Source: Cordilura impudica (taxonomy: Eukaryota; Arthropoda; Insecta; Diptera; Scathophagidae). Taken from it: a stretch of DNA of 64,000 bases. Each line of letters opens with the position of its first letter. Within the stretch, counting starts at the first letter, position 1. The notes under the pieces are model-generated. The model saw only the letters and a list, made by a program, of their open reading frames with translations. It was not told the origin of the DNA and ran no database searches. The position numbers and the translations under genes were made by a program. The stretch covers positions 135,823,094 to 135,887,093 of the forward strand of contig OY821519.1 of NCBI GenBank assembly GCA_963682025.1, in the 5' to 3' direction. Positions 33,901 through 44,724 of the stretch are shown piece by piece.

Positions 33901-36232
33901 TGAAAACAACTCTCAATTTAGTTGTCTTACGTTCTAGTTTTACCACCGGATGATGAGGTAAATAACAAAAAGAGGTAGGAGATGAAAAATTTGGTAATAC
34001 CGGTCTCATATGTCCTATGTCCAAATACTCCCTAACGACGTCATCGTACATCTCCTTAATTTCAGGTCTACGCAGTAAAGATGATTCGGTCCTAAGATAT
34101 TGTCCCATAACACCAGGTCTTGAAGTCCCTAAAGAAAATTTTTCAGGAAATTCAGGCTTAAATGGGAGAGTCACTACATATCGACCATCAGATTCGCGAC
34201 GAGTAGTCGCTTTATAATTTTCCTCACAAAATTTGTCAAATGGAGACAGAATTTTTCTTTTAGGAGTTTCCTCAAGTTCCCAGAATCTCAAAAGATTTTT
34301 GTTAAGGCAATCTTCCTCTGAAAATTCGACATTCGTAGAATATACCTGAACTTGAGGTTGTACAACTGGACCAGTAATAATCCAGCCAAAAATAGTGTTC
34401 TGAGCTAGTAAAGAGCCCAAAATATTGCGACGGATTTCTCCCAACAGAATTCTTGGATATAAATCCGCGCCAAGCAAAAGATCAACAGGTCGACTGTCAA
34501 AATTAATATCGGCCAAACGAAGGTTTGGCAAATTTTCCTTTAAATACGAGTGGACTGTAAATGATGGTAAATTACCCGAAATATTTGGCAAAACAAGTGC
34601 CAATGTTTCCAATACAAGGGATGAATCGAAGGTGGAGCCAATTTTTAATGAACAAAGTTTTCTAGACATTGCCGTAACTGCCTGATTAACTCCTGAAATT
34701 TGAGCATTCGTCGAATGCGTCGAAATTTTCAGGCGATTTTGCAAACGTTCAGAAATGAACGATGCTTCAGAAGCAGGGTCAATAAGGGCCCGGGCTGGGT
34801 ACGTAGTACCCTGATGAATAAGATTCACCATAGCCGTCCCTAAAAGTACAGTCCTACTTTGTGCTGTATGAAATACTTGACGATTTGTAGGAGCTGTGGC
34901 ATGATTGGCATTCGAAGATGATGCGATTGCAGGTACGGAGTTTGAAACTCGAGAAACAGAAACCGAACTAACACCCGAATTCGACCGATTAGTATCCCTA
35001 GAAACTTCAGAAGATGGTAATTCACGGTGTAACATAGTATGATGTCTCTTGTTACAAATGGAGCAATTATACGAACTGCTACAATTTTTAGCTTCATGTG
35101 TCCTTGCAAGACAATTGACACAACAGTGAAACTTTTTTACCGTAGAAAATCGATCCGCGACAGATAAACTTTTGAATCGATGACAAGAGCGTAAAAAGTG
35201 AACTTGATTCTTACAAAGAACACAAGAAGCACTTGAAGTTGAAGCAGCATTGGTATGATGCGCTTTGATTTTAGGTTCAGAAAGCCGTTTAGCAGATTCT
35301 GAACCCCTAAGATCACGTAAACAATCTAAAGTTTGAACTCTTTCTGTCAGAAAGAGGTCCAAATCCTTCCAGAGTGACAAAGCTGATTTGTCCTTTATAC
35401 TCTGTTCCCACAGACTAACAGTTTGCGAAGGTAACCGTTGAATGCAAAGAAATACAATAATAGGATCCCAGCTGTGCGTCGAAATATTATAAATTGACAT
35501 AGCCGTAAGGCAACCGTTTATTCCGCGTTGTAAAGTTTTTAATCCCGACGAGGTTTCCTTATCAAGAAAGGGAAGGCTAAATAGCGATTTTAACTGGTTA
35601 TTAACCAGCATACGTGGATTATCATATGCGTCCCTCAAGTTGCGCCACGCGACATCAAAACCTTGATTAGTGAGAGGGCATTTCGAAACAATTTCCCGAG
35701 CTTCGCCACTAGTTTTCCGAACTAGGTGGCATAGCCGCTCAATATTGCTAAGTCGAGAGTTATTGATATAAACCGCTGTAAAAAGATCCCTAAAAGTGGG
35801 CCAAGAAATGTAATCGCCCTCAAAAACGTCGGTATCGCATGGCGGAAGCGTTAAATTATGACAAAAGTTGTCAGCTGAATGGAGGTTTACGCTAGAAGAC
35901 TGAGACTGCTCTTTCGGTGTCGCGTTGGATTTAAAATGATGTAATCGTTCATTAATCCTAGATAAACAATTAACGTACGCGTTAAAAGTGGCTTCATATT
36001 TCGATTCAGCCGCGTCAAAATCCGCTGGTTCCGCGTCATCCGAATTTTCTAAATATGATAAACAAGTACGATATGTCGATTTTACTTGTTCCCAAAGCAA
36101 GTCCAATTCTTTTCCACGAATTTCAAGATTAAATACCGAATGTAATTCCTCACGAATATCGTTGAATTTCGCCTCAAATTTAATGAGCGTATCCGAATCG
36201 CGAATAAAAATATCAAGTGCAGTTCCCGGCAT
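30962..36232 (-). CDS. BEL/Pao gag-pol polyprotein, 1756 aa
   Basis: A single frame from ATG (36232) to a stop at 30962. Residues 1-330 are gag-like, including the DUF1759-type stretch (FEGDYISWPTFRDLF, about 137-151). Zinc-knuckle-like Cys/His groups lie at about 337-402 (CVLC, CCVNC...H...C, CSICNKRHH). The aspartic protease follows with ALIDPASEASF (Asp near 485). Reverse transcriptase has KLRVVFNAS and the catalytic YVDD near 896-899. RNase H has FSDAS and WTDST near 1073 and 1147. Integrase has an HH-CC zinc region near 1391-1429, then Asp in GVDFAGP (~1471), SDNGTNF (~1527) and Glu in GLWEAG (~1580), with about 52 residues between the last two acids. A C-terminal DUF5641-type domain (WRLGRVIKVYPGSDG) ends it. 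All catalytic residues I can check are present. Domain names come from family knowledge of Pao/BEL elements. Confidence 0.95.
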   Translation of the reverse strand: MPGTALDIFIRDSDTLIKFEAKFNDIREELHSVFNLEIRGKELDLLWEQVKSTYRTCLSYLENSDDAEPADFDAAESKYEATFNAYVNCLSRINERLHHFKSNATPKEQSQSSSVNLHSADNFCHNLTLPPCDTDVFEGDYISWPTFRDLFTAVYINNSRLSNIERLCHLVRKTSGEAREIVSKCPLTNQGFDVAWRNLRDAYDNPRMLVNNQLKSLFSLPFLDKETSSGLKTLQRGINGCLTAMSIYNISTHSWDPIIVFLCIQRLPSQTVSLWEQSIKDKSALSLWKDLDLFLTERVQTLDCLRDLRGSESAKRLSEPKIKAHHTNAASTSSASCVLCKNQVHFLRSCHRFKSLSVADRFSTVKKFHCCVNCLARTHEAKNCSSSYNCSICNKRHHTMLHRELPSSEVSRDTNRSNSGVSSVSVSRVSNSVPAIASSSNANHATAPTNRQVFHTAQSRTVLLGTAMVNLIHQGTTYPARALIDPASEASFISERLQNRLKISTHSTNAQISGVNQAVTAMSRKLCSLKIGSTFDSSLVLETLALVLPNISGNLPSFTVHSYLKENLPNLRLADINFDSRPVDLLLGADLYPRILLGEIRRNILGSLLAQNTIFGWIITGPVVQPQVQVYSTNVEFSEEDCLNKNLLRFWELEETPKRKILSPFDKFCEENYKATTRRESDGRYVVTLPFKPEFPEKFSLGTSRPGVMGQYLRTESSLLRRPEIKEMYDDVVREYLDIGHMRPVLPNFSSPTSFCYLPHHPVVKLERKTTKLRVVFNASNRTSNGISLNDCLYVGPTLQADLVLLILRWRLFKFVFNCDITQMYRQIRVDPSHTPFQRILFRDSPTETVRDYELQTVTFGVNCAPYLAIRTLLQLADDSEAEFPLAAHILRKCMYVDDVLTGTHDISTALMARDQLVAALASAKFQLRKWTSNERSILKDIPLDHLVDAKLLTFIESSTSKTLGIQWNAQLDSFYFSVPPISLKSGYTKREVLSTIAKLFDPVGWLGPVIVVAKIIMQKIWLDNINWDDMLPISTEVEWKRFVTSYHEVNTIRIPGWVNYSPGNSVELHVFSDASEKAYAGVIYIRIQASNGEIHTHLLSSKTKVALIKSISLPRLELCGAVLASELLKTVIGEIDIKIDQIYCWTDSTIVLSWLRKTPCSWTTFVANRVCRIQENVGNHNWYHVRSEDNPADLGSRGTSPTELENSELWWHGPRWLGQDKVHWNITDLSYLDTDIEGRVVKTHASFFTDVKGEDIYVDILNNYSRLDRALRIISYILRFFYNSHPAHRSNRYMNVDKIVAGYEIRRTKLHLAIVAQKHHYADEYKCLLDKKPLSSKSCLISLNPFLDKDGVIRLNGRLVKSPSLSYTEKYPIILPYSSRFTQLLIEFVHMISIHGGNQLMLRILRIEYWVPRLKSKIRGVIGRCKRCIIDRKVSCRQIMAALPPERTTLTRPFMTTGVDFAGPFDIKSFTGRACRITKGYVCIFVCFSTKAIHLEATSDLSTPTFLSAFHRFISRRGCPYTIFSDNGTNFVGASRELEKDFKMFLKESQIAVGSIYGIQGLTWRFIPAGAPHMGGLWEAGVKSFKHHFRKEAQFFKYTFEELSSVLARIEACLNSRPLCSMADNPREPVALTPGHFLIGGPILAPPEPEINESPISLVNRFRKMKALSQLFCRRWKEEYLMTLNKRYKWKYPERDLQENDLVVIKHENLPPTSWRLGRVIKVYPGSDGRVRVADIRTANGVVKRPITKLVILTE

Positions 36233-37226
36233 TTTGGTTCGAATTTATTTTAAAATAAGTTAATTTAATTTAAATAACAATATAAAAATTCGTTTAAAAA
36301 AAATCCGAAAAAATAATAATATATTATAAACTAATAATATAAAACTATATTAAAAAATTTTATTTTCTTAATATGTGGTATTATTTTAACTAATTAGAAG
36401 CAAAACCAAACTTTGCAAAAAAAAAAATTAATAAAAAACACACTGGATATGTCGCGACTAAAACGGACAGTAGGGTGACTAACAATGTTATAGAAAAAAC
36501 AAACCAACACAATGCGTGTGCGTATATATTAGTGTGAAGAGAAATGAACACACTCTTGAGCATAAACACAAAAAAAAAACCAACGCGTGAACGTACAGAG
36601 AAATAAAAACTATTTAGCTTAAGCAGCTTAAACACGAAAAAAAACGTTCGCGTGAGCGTATATGTATAACACAAAGGAGAAAAACCGATTTAGTTATAAT
36701 CTTTATTGTAATGTATATCTGTTTAAATGTAAACCTGTTTAAATTATTATTATTTGCACTAAACACTTTTTTTAAACTATCCCGACGGCTTTTTCTCTTT
36801 CCTTCGATTAAAACAAACACGATATGATTAATATTTATATTATTACTTGCACTAATCACTTTTTTTAAAAATCCCGACGGCTTTTGCTTTTTCTTTCGAT
36901 TAAAATAAAACGAATATATACGTAATGTAACGTAACGCGTAGGGTTGTAAAACGAAAAGTATGCAAAAAAATAGTATTTCAATAACGATGAAACTTTTTT
37001 TTCTTTTTAAATTAATTTTAATTATACACTTTTTAAATTTTCAAGTTTTTGTTTAGCTCACACTTAAAAAAAAAACTGAACTATACGCACCTTTTTAATT
37101 TATTGTTTTCTGCTGTAGTTGAAGTGAAGGGTTGTTTATGCAGGTTCTTGCTGGTGTTGACAAGATGAAGGCTGTGGGAATGTTGAAATTAATAATTTTT
37201 AAAAATTTTCCAAATTTTTCCTCAGG
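36233..37226 (-). other. BEL 5' leader with a ~94-bp tandem duplication
   Basis: About 1 kb of AT-rich leader between primer site and gag-pol start. A segment with TTGCACTAA.CACTTTTTTTAAA..TCCCGACGGCTTTT (36752-36800) recurs about 94 bases later (36847-36895). No long frame is present. Confidence 0.6.
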
Positions 37227-37244
37227 ATCCGGTTCGCAGGACCA
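37227..37244 (-). promoter_or_regulatory. tRNA primer binding site of the BEL element
   Basis: On the element strand the 5' LTR ends GCAAACA. After two T residues comes TGGTCCTGCGAACCGGAT. Its complement, ATCCGGTTCGCAGGACCA, ends in CCA as a tRNA 3' end should. From memory it resembles the 3' end of insect tRNA-Tyr with about two mismatches; this identity is inference. Confidence 0.7.
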
Positions 37245-37246
37245 AA

Positions 37247-37647
37247 TGTTTGCGTATGTAGCAAAAAATATATAAAAAATAAAAACACAATATAGTATAA
37301 GGTTTTTAGCAAGAGAAAATAAAATCTCTATTTTATTTGTATATACAAATGTATAAAAGATGTATTACCTTTTTTTAAAAATATGCACAGCGGATGGTGT
37401 TTATGTGTACGAATTGTACGAAGGTACCAAAACGATTGATTTTATAAGTTAAAAAATAAAGAGAGAAGGTGGCGAGCAATATCTAAGTACCGTTAACGGT
37501 TTTACTAGTTAAAATCTATGTAAACACTCCTTTCAACGATGTATAAAAAAAGGAGTTTCATAGATTTTAACCCAGAATTAACCCAAAAATGGCTAATTGA
37601 CTCAAAGGCGGAAAAGTACAAAGAAAATATTAAATTGTACTTAAACA
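37247..37647 (-). repeat. BEL 5' LTR
   Basis: 401 bp, apparently identical to 30110-30510. The flanking CTTAC copy is at 37648-37652. Confidence 0.95.
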
Positions 37648-37781
37648 CTTACTTTTTTGCTGTGTTCTGTCAAAGTGCAACAATTTTTCGTATTTTTCAT
37701 AAAGTGATAAAAATCTAAATTCAATAAATTTCAAGTGAATTTTTTTTTATCTAGATTATTAAAAGTATAAATTTTATAATG

Positions 37782-39951
37782 GAACCATCAACCTCAGGTA
37801 TTTTAATATATATTTAAGTAATTTTTGTTTTGATGTTTTTTTGTTAAAATATTTTTGAAATTTTTTTAAAAAAAATCCAAATTTAGAGTTTTCAATTTTT
37901 TGGTGGAATGCAACTAAAAATGTTGAAATTTGTTTGTTCTAGTATTTTGTGATCAAAAAGCGTGCTATTTCACCTATTATAATCAAAAAAAAAAAAAAAA
38001 AAACGCGTTTAATGCCGTTTTTAAATATTTAATGTTTTGTGAAAAAACTGGTGATTTTAATATTTTTTTGTATTTTATTTTCTCTTTGTATTCGTGATTA
38101 CTCGTATAGTTATTGTTGTTGTCAGCAATGTGTTACATTCGGTTAGAGATGGGCTCGTGAGTGAGATGACGTCACGCTTATTCACCAACAAATTTTAAAA
38201 TTTCATGTTAATAGCATTTAAAATTGTGTCCAAATATACTGATATTCCTCCACATAAACGAGGGCGTAGAGAGCTTTATTACAGAGAATATGCCTTTACC
38301 GTTGTTAGCTCATGCTACACAAATGAGCTTTAGAAATTCTGGACAAGTCATAGCATCCAAAATAATAAAATAATTCATAAGCTCTCCAACAGAAGCCTCA
38401 ATATACAAAAAAAAGCATCAGAGAATTAAAATCCCAAAAATTAAATGCAGAAGAAGCTCTTAGTGTGTTGATAGAAGGAAAATTGTCGAGGCATTCGTAT
38501 AATGTAGTTCGAAAGGCTGCACCAGAAAAATTTCCCTCGTATACGATTCTTCAAAAGGCTAAGCTAGAATGCTATCCAAATAGAGAACATATAATAATTA
38601 GCGACAAGTCACTCTGCAAGGTTTACTTAACCATACCGTTGAGCGTTTAGTTCTTCCTCAGAAATCAGTAATTGATTCTCTAGACAACGAAGAAGTATCT
38701 AAAATTGTTTTATATAATAAGTGGGGGTTTGATGGAAGTTCCGGACACAGTTCGTACAAACAGGCATACCTTGGTCCAGATACCAGTGATTCTTCAGTTT
38801 TTATTACACCTCTCGTGCCACATAAAATGGTTTGTAGGAACAAAATAATATGGCAAAACCCACGACCTTCTTCAACCATATTTTGTAGGCGACTGAAAAT
38901 TGAGCTCACTAAAGAATCTGCTACTACGTCAAAACTTGAAAAAGCTAGAGTAGATGAAGAAATAAAATATTTATATGATTCCATTGTGCAGGTGTGAGTA
39001 AAAGCCGTAAAATTAAGCCACGTTTTAATGCTAGTGATGATAGATGGAAAAGTGTGCAACGCAATGACGGAGACATCATCCACCCAAAAGTGTTACATAT
39101 GTAATGCAACATGTAAGCAATTTAACTTCATAGAAGATATGATTGCAAGGCCTATAAATACGGAAAATTTGCAGTTTGGTTTATCTGTCCTTCATGGATG
39201 GATTAGATTTTTCGAGTGTCTTTTACACCTATTATATACACTTTCAATAAAAAAAATGGCAAGCAAGGTCAGAAGAGGATAAACAAGTTGTGGCTGAAAA
39301 TAAGTCACGAATTCAAAAAGAGTTTTAAGAGAAAACAGGTCTAATTATTGAACAGCCAAAACCTGGCTTTGGAAATTCTAATGATGGTAATACCGCTAGA
39401 AGTTTTTTTTTTTAATGCAAAAATACAAAAATTGACGTCGAGCTTATAAAAAAGATGCATACAATACTAATTGTCGTTTCTTGTAGTCAGAAAGTCCACA
39501 TTGAACGTTTTCGAAACTTCGCCCACAATACTCCCAAATATTATGTTGAAAGGTATCCATGTTTTTACATGCCACCCACATTGCACAATTTTTTTGTTTA
39601 TGGTCCTGAAATAATAGCGCATGCACTTTTGCCAATTGGACAGCTATCAGAGGAAGCACAAGAAGTCAGAAACAAAGACTTCAAAATTACAGAGAACATT
39701 TTTCCCACAAATGCAGTCGAGAAAAATCTAATGAAAATATTTTTAATAGGCTTCTTTTAAGCTATGACCCAATTATATCACAAACGAGCAAAACATATGA
39801 GAAGAAGAAAAACGTATTGCCGCAATCCGCACTAGAATTACTCATTCCTTCCAGTAATTCTGATAAAGAAGATGATGATGATGATGGTGATGTTGATTAT
39901 GATGATAATAATGATAATTATGATGATGACGATGATGATCGCGATGATTAA
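37782..39951 (+). pseudogene. Decayed Transib transposase (RAG1-related)
   Basis: A short opening, ATG GAA CCA TCA ACC TCA G at 37780, is followed by GTATTT, which looks like a first exon and donor. NMPLPLLAHATQMSFRNSG follows from about 38289. Then come NAEEALSVLIEGKLSRHSYN near 38446, NKWGFDGSSGHSSYKQAY near 38722 (first Asp), MIDGKVCNAMTETSSTQKCY with CYICNA near 39037 (second Asp), PKPGFGNSNDGNTAR near 39357 and LLPIGQLSEEAQEVRNKDF near 39628. These blocks, in this order, are those I know from Transib transposases, whose core is related to RAG1. The tail is strongly acidic (D/E run from GAT repeats, 39858-39950). Stops (near 38995 and 39327) and frame changes (near 38620 and 39270) disable it. 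Terminal repeats were not found. Confidence 0.75.
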
Positions 39952-39959
39952 ATTAAATA

Positions 39960-40905
39960 TGATAGTGAAGAAAAAATATTTTCCATTATATATGTAAATA
40001 TAATTAATGGTAGTATGTAGCAATTAATTTATTTACCATTTTTTTTTCTTTTATAAAAAAAAATCAAAAAAAAATCCAATTTATTCAAAATTCTTTTTTT
40101 TTACTTAGTAAGGGATATATTTAAATGTAAAATAAATTTTTTTTTTTACTCTCCCCTAAGATTTAAGAGCCACTTTGAGTATGATTCAATCCAATGTGCG
40201 GCGTGCTACAAAAATTTTTTAAACACCTATTTGGACTTGAAATGGTTCGAAAAAAAAAGCATCTCGAGATAATCTGTGCTACTAGTTTTACAATTGAGTT
40301 GCCACCTGTTGTACTCCAGAATAGAGTGATGCCCTTCGTTTTAAAATTCACGAGATCAAAAAGACTATTGTGGATTTAAGCCCCCAAAAAGCATCCGATC
40401 AGTAATAAAGTGCTTTTCAAGCTACCCCAAATAATACTAAGAACAATTTTATTTCACTCAATACCTAAAGCAGGCAAAAATCACACGAGCTTATTATCGA
40501 ACTTATCAAAGTTATTCGATAGAAATTGAGGAAAAAGGCTTAAAGTATTCGTAAATAAAAATTATGGCATTCCAGCACACCAATTTAGTTTTACTAGAAT
40601 ATTAGCTAAAAAGGAGAAAAAAATGTTGAGCTCCCTCAATATATTTAAGCTGGTGTACCACCTGATAGTATTTTGCGTCCACTTTTTAAATTATTTAACG
40701 ATACTGCAATCGCCCTACACAAAGGCCGTGAGAGCAGTGCCATATTGGAAAATTACTTAGATTAGAGATTAGATATTTGAAAGAAATTAACTAAAATATA
40801 TTCACTTAACTCTTACGCGTAGAAGAGAAACATTCCTAAACTAGGAATTAGGGACCAGCATACACCCCAACATAAACATAAGAAACAAAACTAATACAAA
40901 TCAAA
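39960..40905. other. Stretch without identified gene
   Basis: AT-rich with several poly-A/T runs. Some frames of 60 codons exist (for example around 40194-40379), but none has motifs I recognise. It may hold the 3' end of the Transib element. Confidence 0.35.
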
Positions 40906-41270
40906 TCTATAATATTAATAGGCTAGACGATTTCTTGTGACTGATGTTTTTTTCTACCGTTCTATCCCGATTTTGACCAAACGTATATTATTTTAAAGGT
41001 ATTTCTTTTAGTTGTTCACCAGATTTACAGATTTTTAAATTTGTTCCTTTATTTTGAGTAAACTGCATTTAAATTTGCTACTAACACATACACAAAATTA
41101 TACAATGTTATGTGTGTGTTTATTAAATTTGTTAATGTGTTTTAATAAAAATGAGTTTGTTTCTTGTGTTGATTTGTGAATTGGCTATGATTGATTAGCA
41201 TAATTTTTTAATGAAAAAAATAAAATTTCCTAGAATTTGCGCCCGAATTTCGAGGGCTCGAATCTGCTAG
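40906..41270 (+). mobile_element. Non-autonomous Helitron, 365 bp
   Basis: It starts TCTATAATATTAATAGGCTAG and ends GCCCGAATTTCGAGGGC (hairpin), TCGAATCTG, CTAG. It sits between A (40905) and T (41271). The body matches the 24516 and 48767 copies, including GGTGACTG/TTTTTGTTCTACCGT-type words and TACACACATA..TTATGTGTGTG blocks. Confidence 0.85.
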
Positions 41271-41689
41271 TTAAAATTATTCCAATTAGCGGAACTCAAA
41301 CAAAAGCCTCGATTGTACGCTTCTGATTTATAACTCAATTTTTAAACCCATTTGGTTCAATCAGTTATGGCCAACCGCCTGAGCTTAGAACATAAAGATT
41401 TGAAACTTTCGCCAGTTATGCATTGAAGTGCTTACAACCAAAAGAAAAAGACAGTTTGATAGCTGACAATTTACGGTTAGCAAAAAAAAATTAAGAACCA
41501 CATGAAACAAAAACGAGTTTTCATTTTTGAGCAATATATTAAAAATAAAGAAATTTTGGCGGCTACAGTTCGGCAATATCGTACAAAATATAGTCGGAAT
41601 ATTGGTATAAACATAATAAAAGTATATTGATATAAGAATATTGAACATTTTTATTTTCTTATGGGTTTTTTCACAATTTCTTTATATCT
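41271..41689. other. AT-rich spacer
   Basis: I see no gene or repeat that I can support here. Confidence 0.35.
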
Positions 41690-41868
41690 CGTGACCGTTT
41701 GCACCGATGTTGATGATTTTGTGTAAAAACGAAGAATCCAGCTGAGTTATTGAGGATAGACGGTCATCGCGACATAAACTTCCTTGTTATAAGTGGTCTT
41801 AGGGTCTCCGAAAAGACAAACCTATATATGCCCTCTGCACAGTGGTGTGAAGGGTATAAACATAGAAT
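41690..41868 (-). repeat. Fragment of a second DINE/mini-me-like family
   Basis: The right edge, GCACAGTGGTGTGAAGGGTATAAA, read on the minus strand begins TTATACCCTTCACACCACTGTG. It is followed by GAGGGCATATATAGGTTTGTC and GGAGACCCTAAG. This resembles the TTATACCC-hairpin starts of the main family but differs in sequence. Such starts are common in fly repeats; the assignment is from general knowledge. Confidence 0.4.
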
Positions 41869-43916
41869 TTAATTAAACAAAATTTTAAAAAAATGTCCAA
41901 GTCAAAGCTAGCACCATGGCAACCTGCATGCAGGAAGAGCACAACTCTAATATACCAACATATAAAAAACAAGTGCAATAGAAAAAATAGCAATTTAAAA
42001 AAATTTAATTTTAAATAACTTTTATTTACCATTTTCGGATGTATGTATATCGCATATATCGACATATGGTACGAAATAAAAAAAAGTCGTTCTTTTTGAA
42101 TTTTGTTTTTTTTTACGGGGAGTATAAATAATATTATGATATGTTTCTACATTGATTTGTTTGTATGTAGCATGTAGCGTGCGCCATATTTCAAAAAAAT
42201 ACTTTTTAAGTACTTGATCATGCTGTACCTTACTTTAAGAACTAACTATATTTTTTCCAATGATAGCTCAAAAGATATCTCCTAAAAAATTTTACTTCAC
42301 CCATTTCTCTTCAAATATTTATATAATTCTATATCTTATTGGAAAGGTAGTTTAGTTGTAATTAGAAATCATAACTACAAACACACACAATATATTTATA
42401 TTTTTAAAATTCATTCCATTGTCACACACAGGTACACAGTTTTTATTATGCTTCAAATGGTTTTAAAATTTATGTTTGCATGTACACATACATATTATTT
42501 GACATTCTGTTTACAATTTATTACACTTTAGCGTCATTTTGGTGACATAATAAAATGCATTTATCATGAAAACTATCAAAGAGAATATTTTCAATGTTAA
42601 AAAATAATGAAGATAAATTTATTTACTGAGCACATATCGCTTTTAAGTTACATATACAGACATTTACATATAAATAAGTATGAATATTTGAAATAAAATT
42701 ACTTTTACTTAAGTATGAAAGTACAAAACAACTACAAGGAACATTCAGCAATCATATTGCCTGGAAGAACACTGTTATCAAGGCAACACAAATTTGTATA
42801 TGGCAGAATTTTTTGAAGATGTCTGCTGACATGTTATCTACCAAATACTTGACAGGAGGCAAAAGTGTATGTTATTTTAGTTTACTCTAACGAATGTATG
42901 AGGAAAATGTTCAAATATCCGATAATCCAAGTTTCGCAGACACGAAACCGTCTGTCCTTTTGTCAAAGTTTTGTATAAATGTTAGCTTTAGATGGTTATA
43001 GCATGAACAGTATTATAATTAGTGAAAATCAATGAATGCTCAGTCCTTTTCCCCATACAAATGATCCCAAATTATCACATACAGTTTAGTGCCAAATTGA
43101 GGCAATGTTTGAAATAAAAAGATCAACCATATTTCTTCAAACTACGTTTGAACACTACAAACTCTTGAATTAAAACTTTTTGACTGAATTAAATTGTATA
43201 CCCGAACCCTGAACTATGTTGTAAACTCTTAAATGAATCTTCATGTAAATTTTCTATTACATCGGCTTTTAGCCGAAATAGTTAGTAAAAGCAAGCGTCT
43301 ACCATTTTGCAAAATCATAATATTATTATTGCCTCGTCATCTTAACGATCAACTTGGTCTTACGCATAACCAATCATTCTCAACCGGTTACATTAAACCA
43401 AATTCGAATTTAATTAATGACCTGGTGAAATCTGTATTAACTTGAAATTTAAACTAAAATTTGAATAAAAAATTATATGTATTTATGAAACGATAACTAT
43501 TAGCATTGGATTTTAAATCTAAGGAAAAAGGTGAGAAACATCGGAACTCTAACTATAACTCAGACAAATAAATGAATCTACTAATGCCCTGTATCTTCTA
43601 TTTATTTGATCCATATTTATTATAATTACCTATCGAGTAATTATAATAAACCATATGTCCATAGGTAGTTCCACACCCTGTTGGTCATAACTTTAGACTA
43701 ATTTCTCAAACCAAATTAGTTTATGGTCCTTCGTGAAGAGAAACAACCAGAGTCATTGGAAACAGCTATCCATTAAATTATAAAATCTACACTATGAGGT
43801 AAATTTGCAGCATATAAAAATCCACAACCCAAATAAATGATACCCACAGTGAGTACAAGCAAACCAAATTAAAACTTTTTTTTAACACGAATAAGTAAAT
43901 TAAGAGTGAAAATAAA
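41869..43916. other. Two kilobases without identified features
   Basis: AT-rich DNA with only short frames. I see no conserved protein motif, terminal inverted repeat or tandem array. It could be unique intergenic DNA or very old repeats. Confidence 0.4.
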
Positions 43917-44724
43917 ACAAGTAAGAAAATTATAGTCGGTCTAGACCGACTATACGATACCCTATACCATGCGATTAGAAACCCTATCTCTTAGGCCCAA
44001 CTAACTGGACATTGAAAATAAGCAAAAACCAAATTTGAGTGGGATTTTTATTAATTTTTTTGGCTGCAGATATGAAAAAGTTCATATCGGATGCTATATC
44101 TATAAAGGGACTAGGTCCAAAAATGGACCGATCCTGATCATGTTTGGTAAAGTCTCTTGTATTTAGCAAAAATATGTACAAACAAAATTTGAGAAGAATC
44201 AGTGCAATATTTTTGTTTTTTAATAGATTTAAGTGAAGATCGGGAAGCAGCTCTATATGGGGTCAAAGGGATCATTTTTGGACTACTCATTAATGGATGT
44301 AATGAACGCATACAAATCCAATTTGAGTAAGATCTATATGACAATTTGGATCTTATGGCAATTTATGTCGATTTCATATGGGTAATTTGTATGGGGGCTA
44401 GGTCTGAACATGGACCGATTCTCACCAATTTCAATAGCGTTCATCCCATGGCCGACAAAAGCTTATATACCAAATTTCATCAAAATATATTCATATTTGC
44501 GACCTGCAGTTTGATTACAAGCTTTACATGGACACACAGACGGACGGACGGACGGACGGACGGACGGACGGACGGACGGACGGACGGACATTGTTAAATC
44601 AACTCAGAAAGTGATTCTGATTCGATCGGTATAATTAAAGATGGGTCTAGGTCAAATATTTTTGGTTGTTACAAACAGCAGCACAAAGTCATTATACCCA
44701 AACCACATAGTGGTATAGGGTATA
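43917..44724 (-). mobile_element. DINE-like element, full length
   Basis: It runs from AACAAGTAAG with a perfect TCTAGA-centred palindrome to the terminal hairpin ending GGGTATAAAA. It carries an (ACGG)n run of about 12-13 units at 44538-44589, the longest in the window. Frames across the microsatellite (for example 44346-44597) are repeat artefacts. Confidence 0.9.

Larger units (their letters stand above)
30110..37647 (-). mobile_element. Complete BEL/Pao LTR retrotransposon, 7.5 kb
   Basis: Two 401-bp LTRs, a matching CTTAC duplication, a primer binding site and a single uninterrupted gag-pol frame define a full-length element on the minus strand. By eye the LTRs are identical, which implies a recent insertion. 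Order on its own strand: LTR (37647-37247), primer site, ~1-kb leader, gag-pol (36232-30962), ~450-bp 3' region, LTR (30510-30110). I see no env frame. It may still be competent to move. Confidence 0.95.

Noticed and set aside
31748..34685. Plus-strand frames within the BEL gag-pol region
   Set aside because: Shadows of the minus-strand polyprotein frame.
36390..36982. Small minus-strand frames in the BEL leader as an extra gag or accessory gene
   Set aside because: AT-rich and repeat-derived, no zinc knuckle or capsid motif; gag is already fused to pol downstream.
39838..40023. Isoleucine-rich minus-strand frame
   Set aside because: It is the complement of the GAT-repeat acidic tail of the Transib relic.
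43233..43445. 70-codon frame as a small gene
   Set aside because: No motif, no neighbours to support it, and length is within chance for AT-rich DNA.
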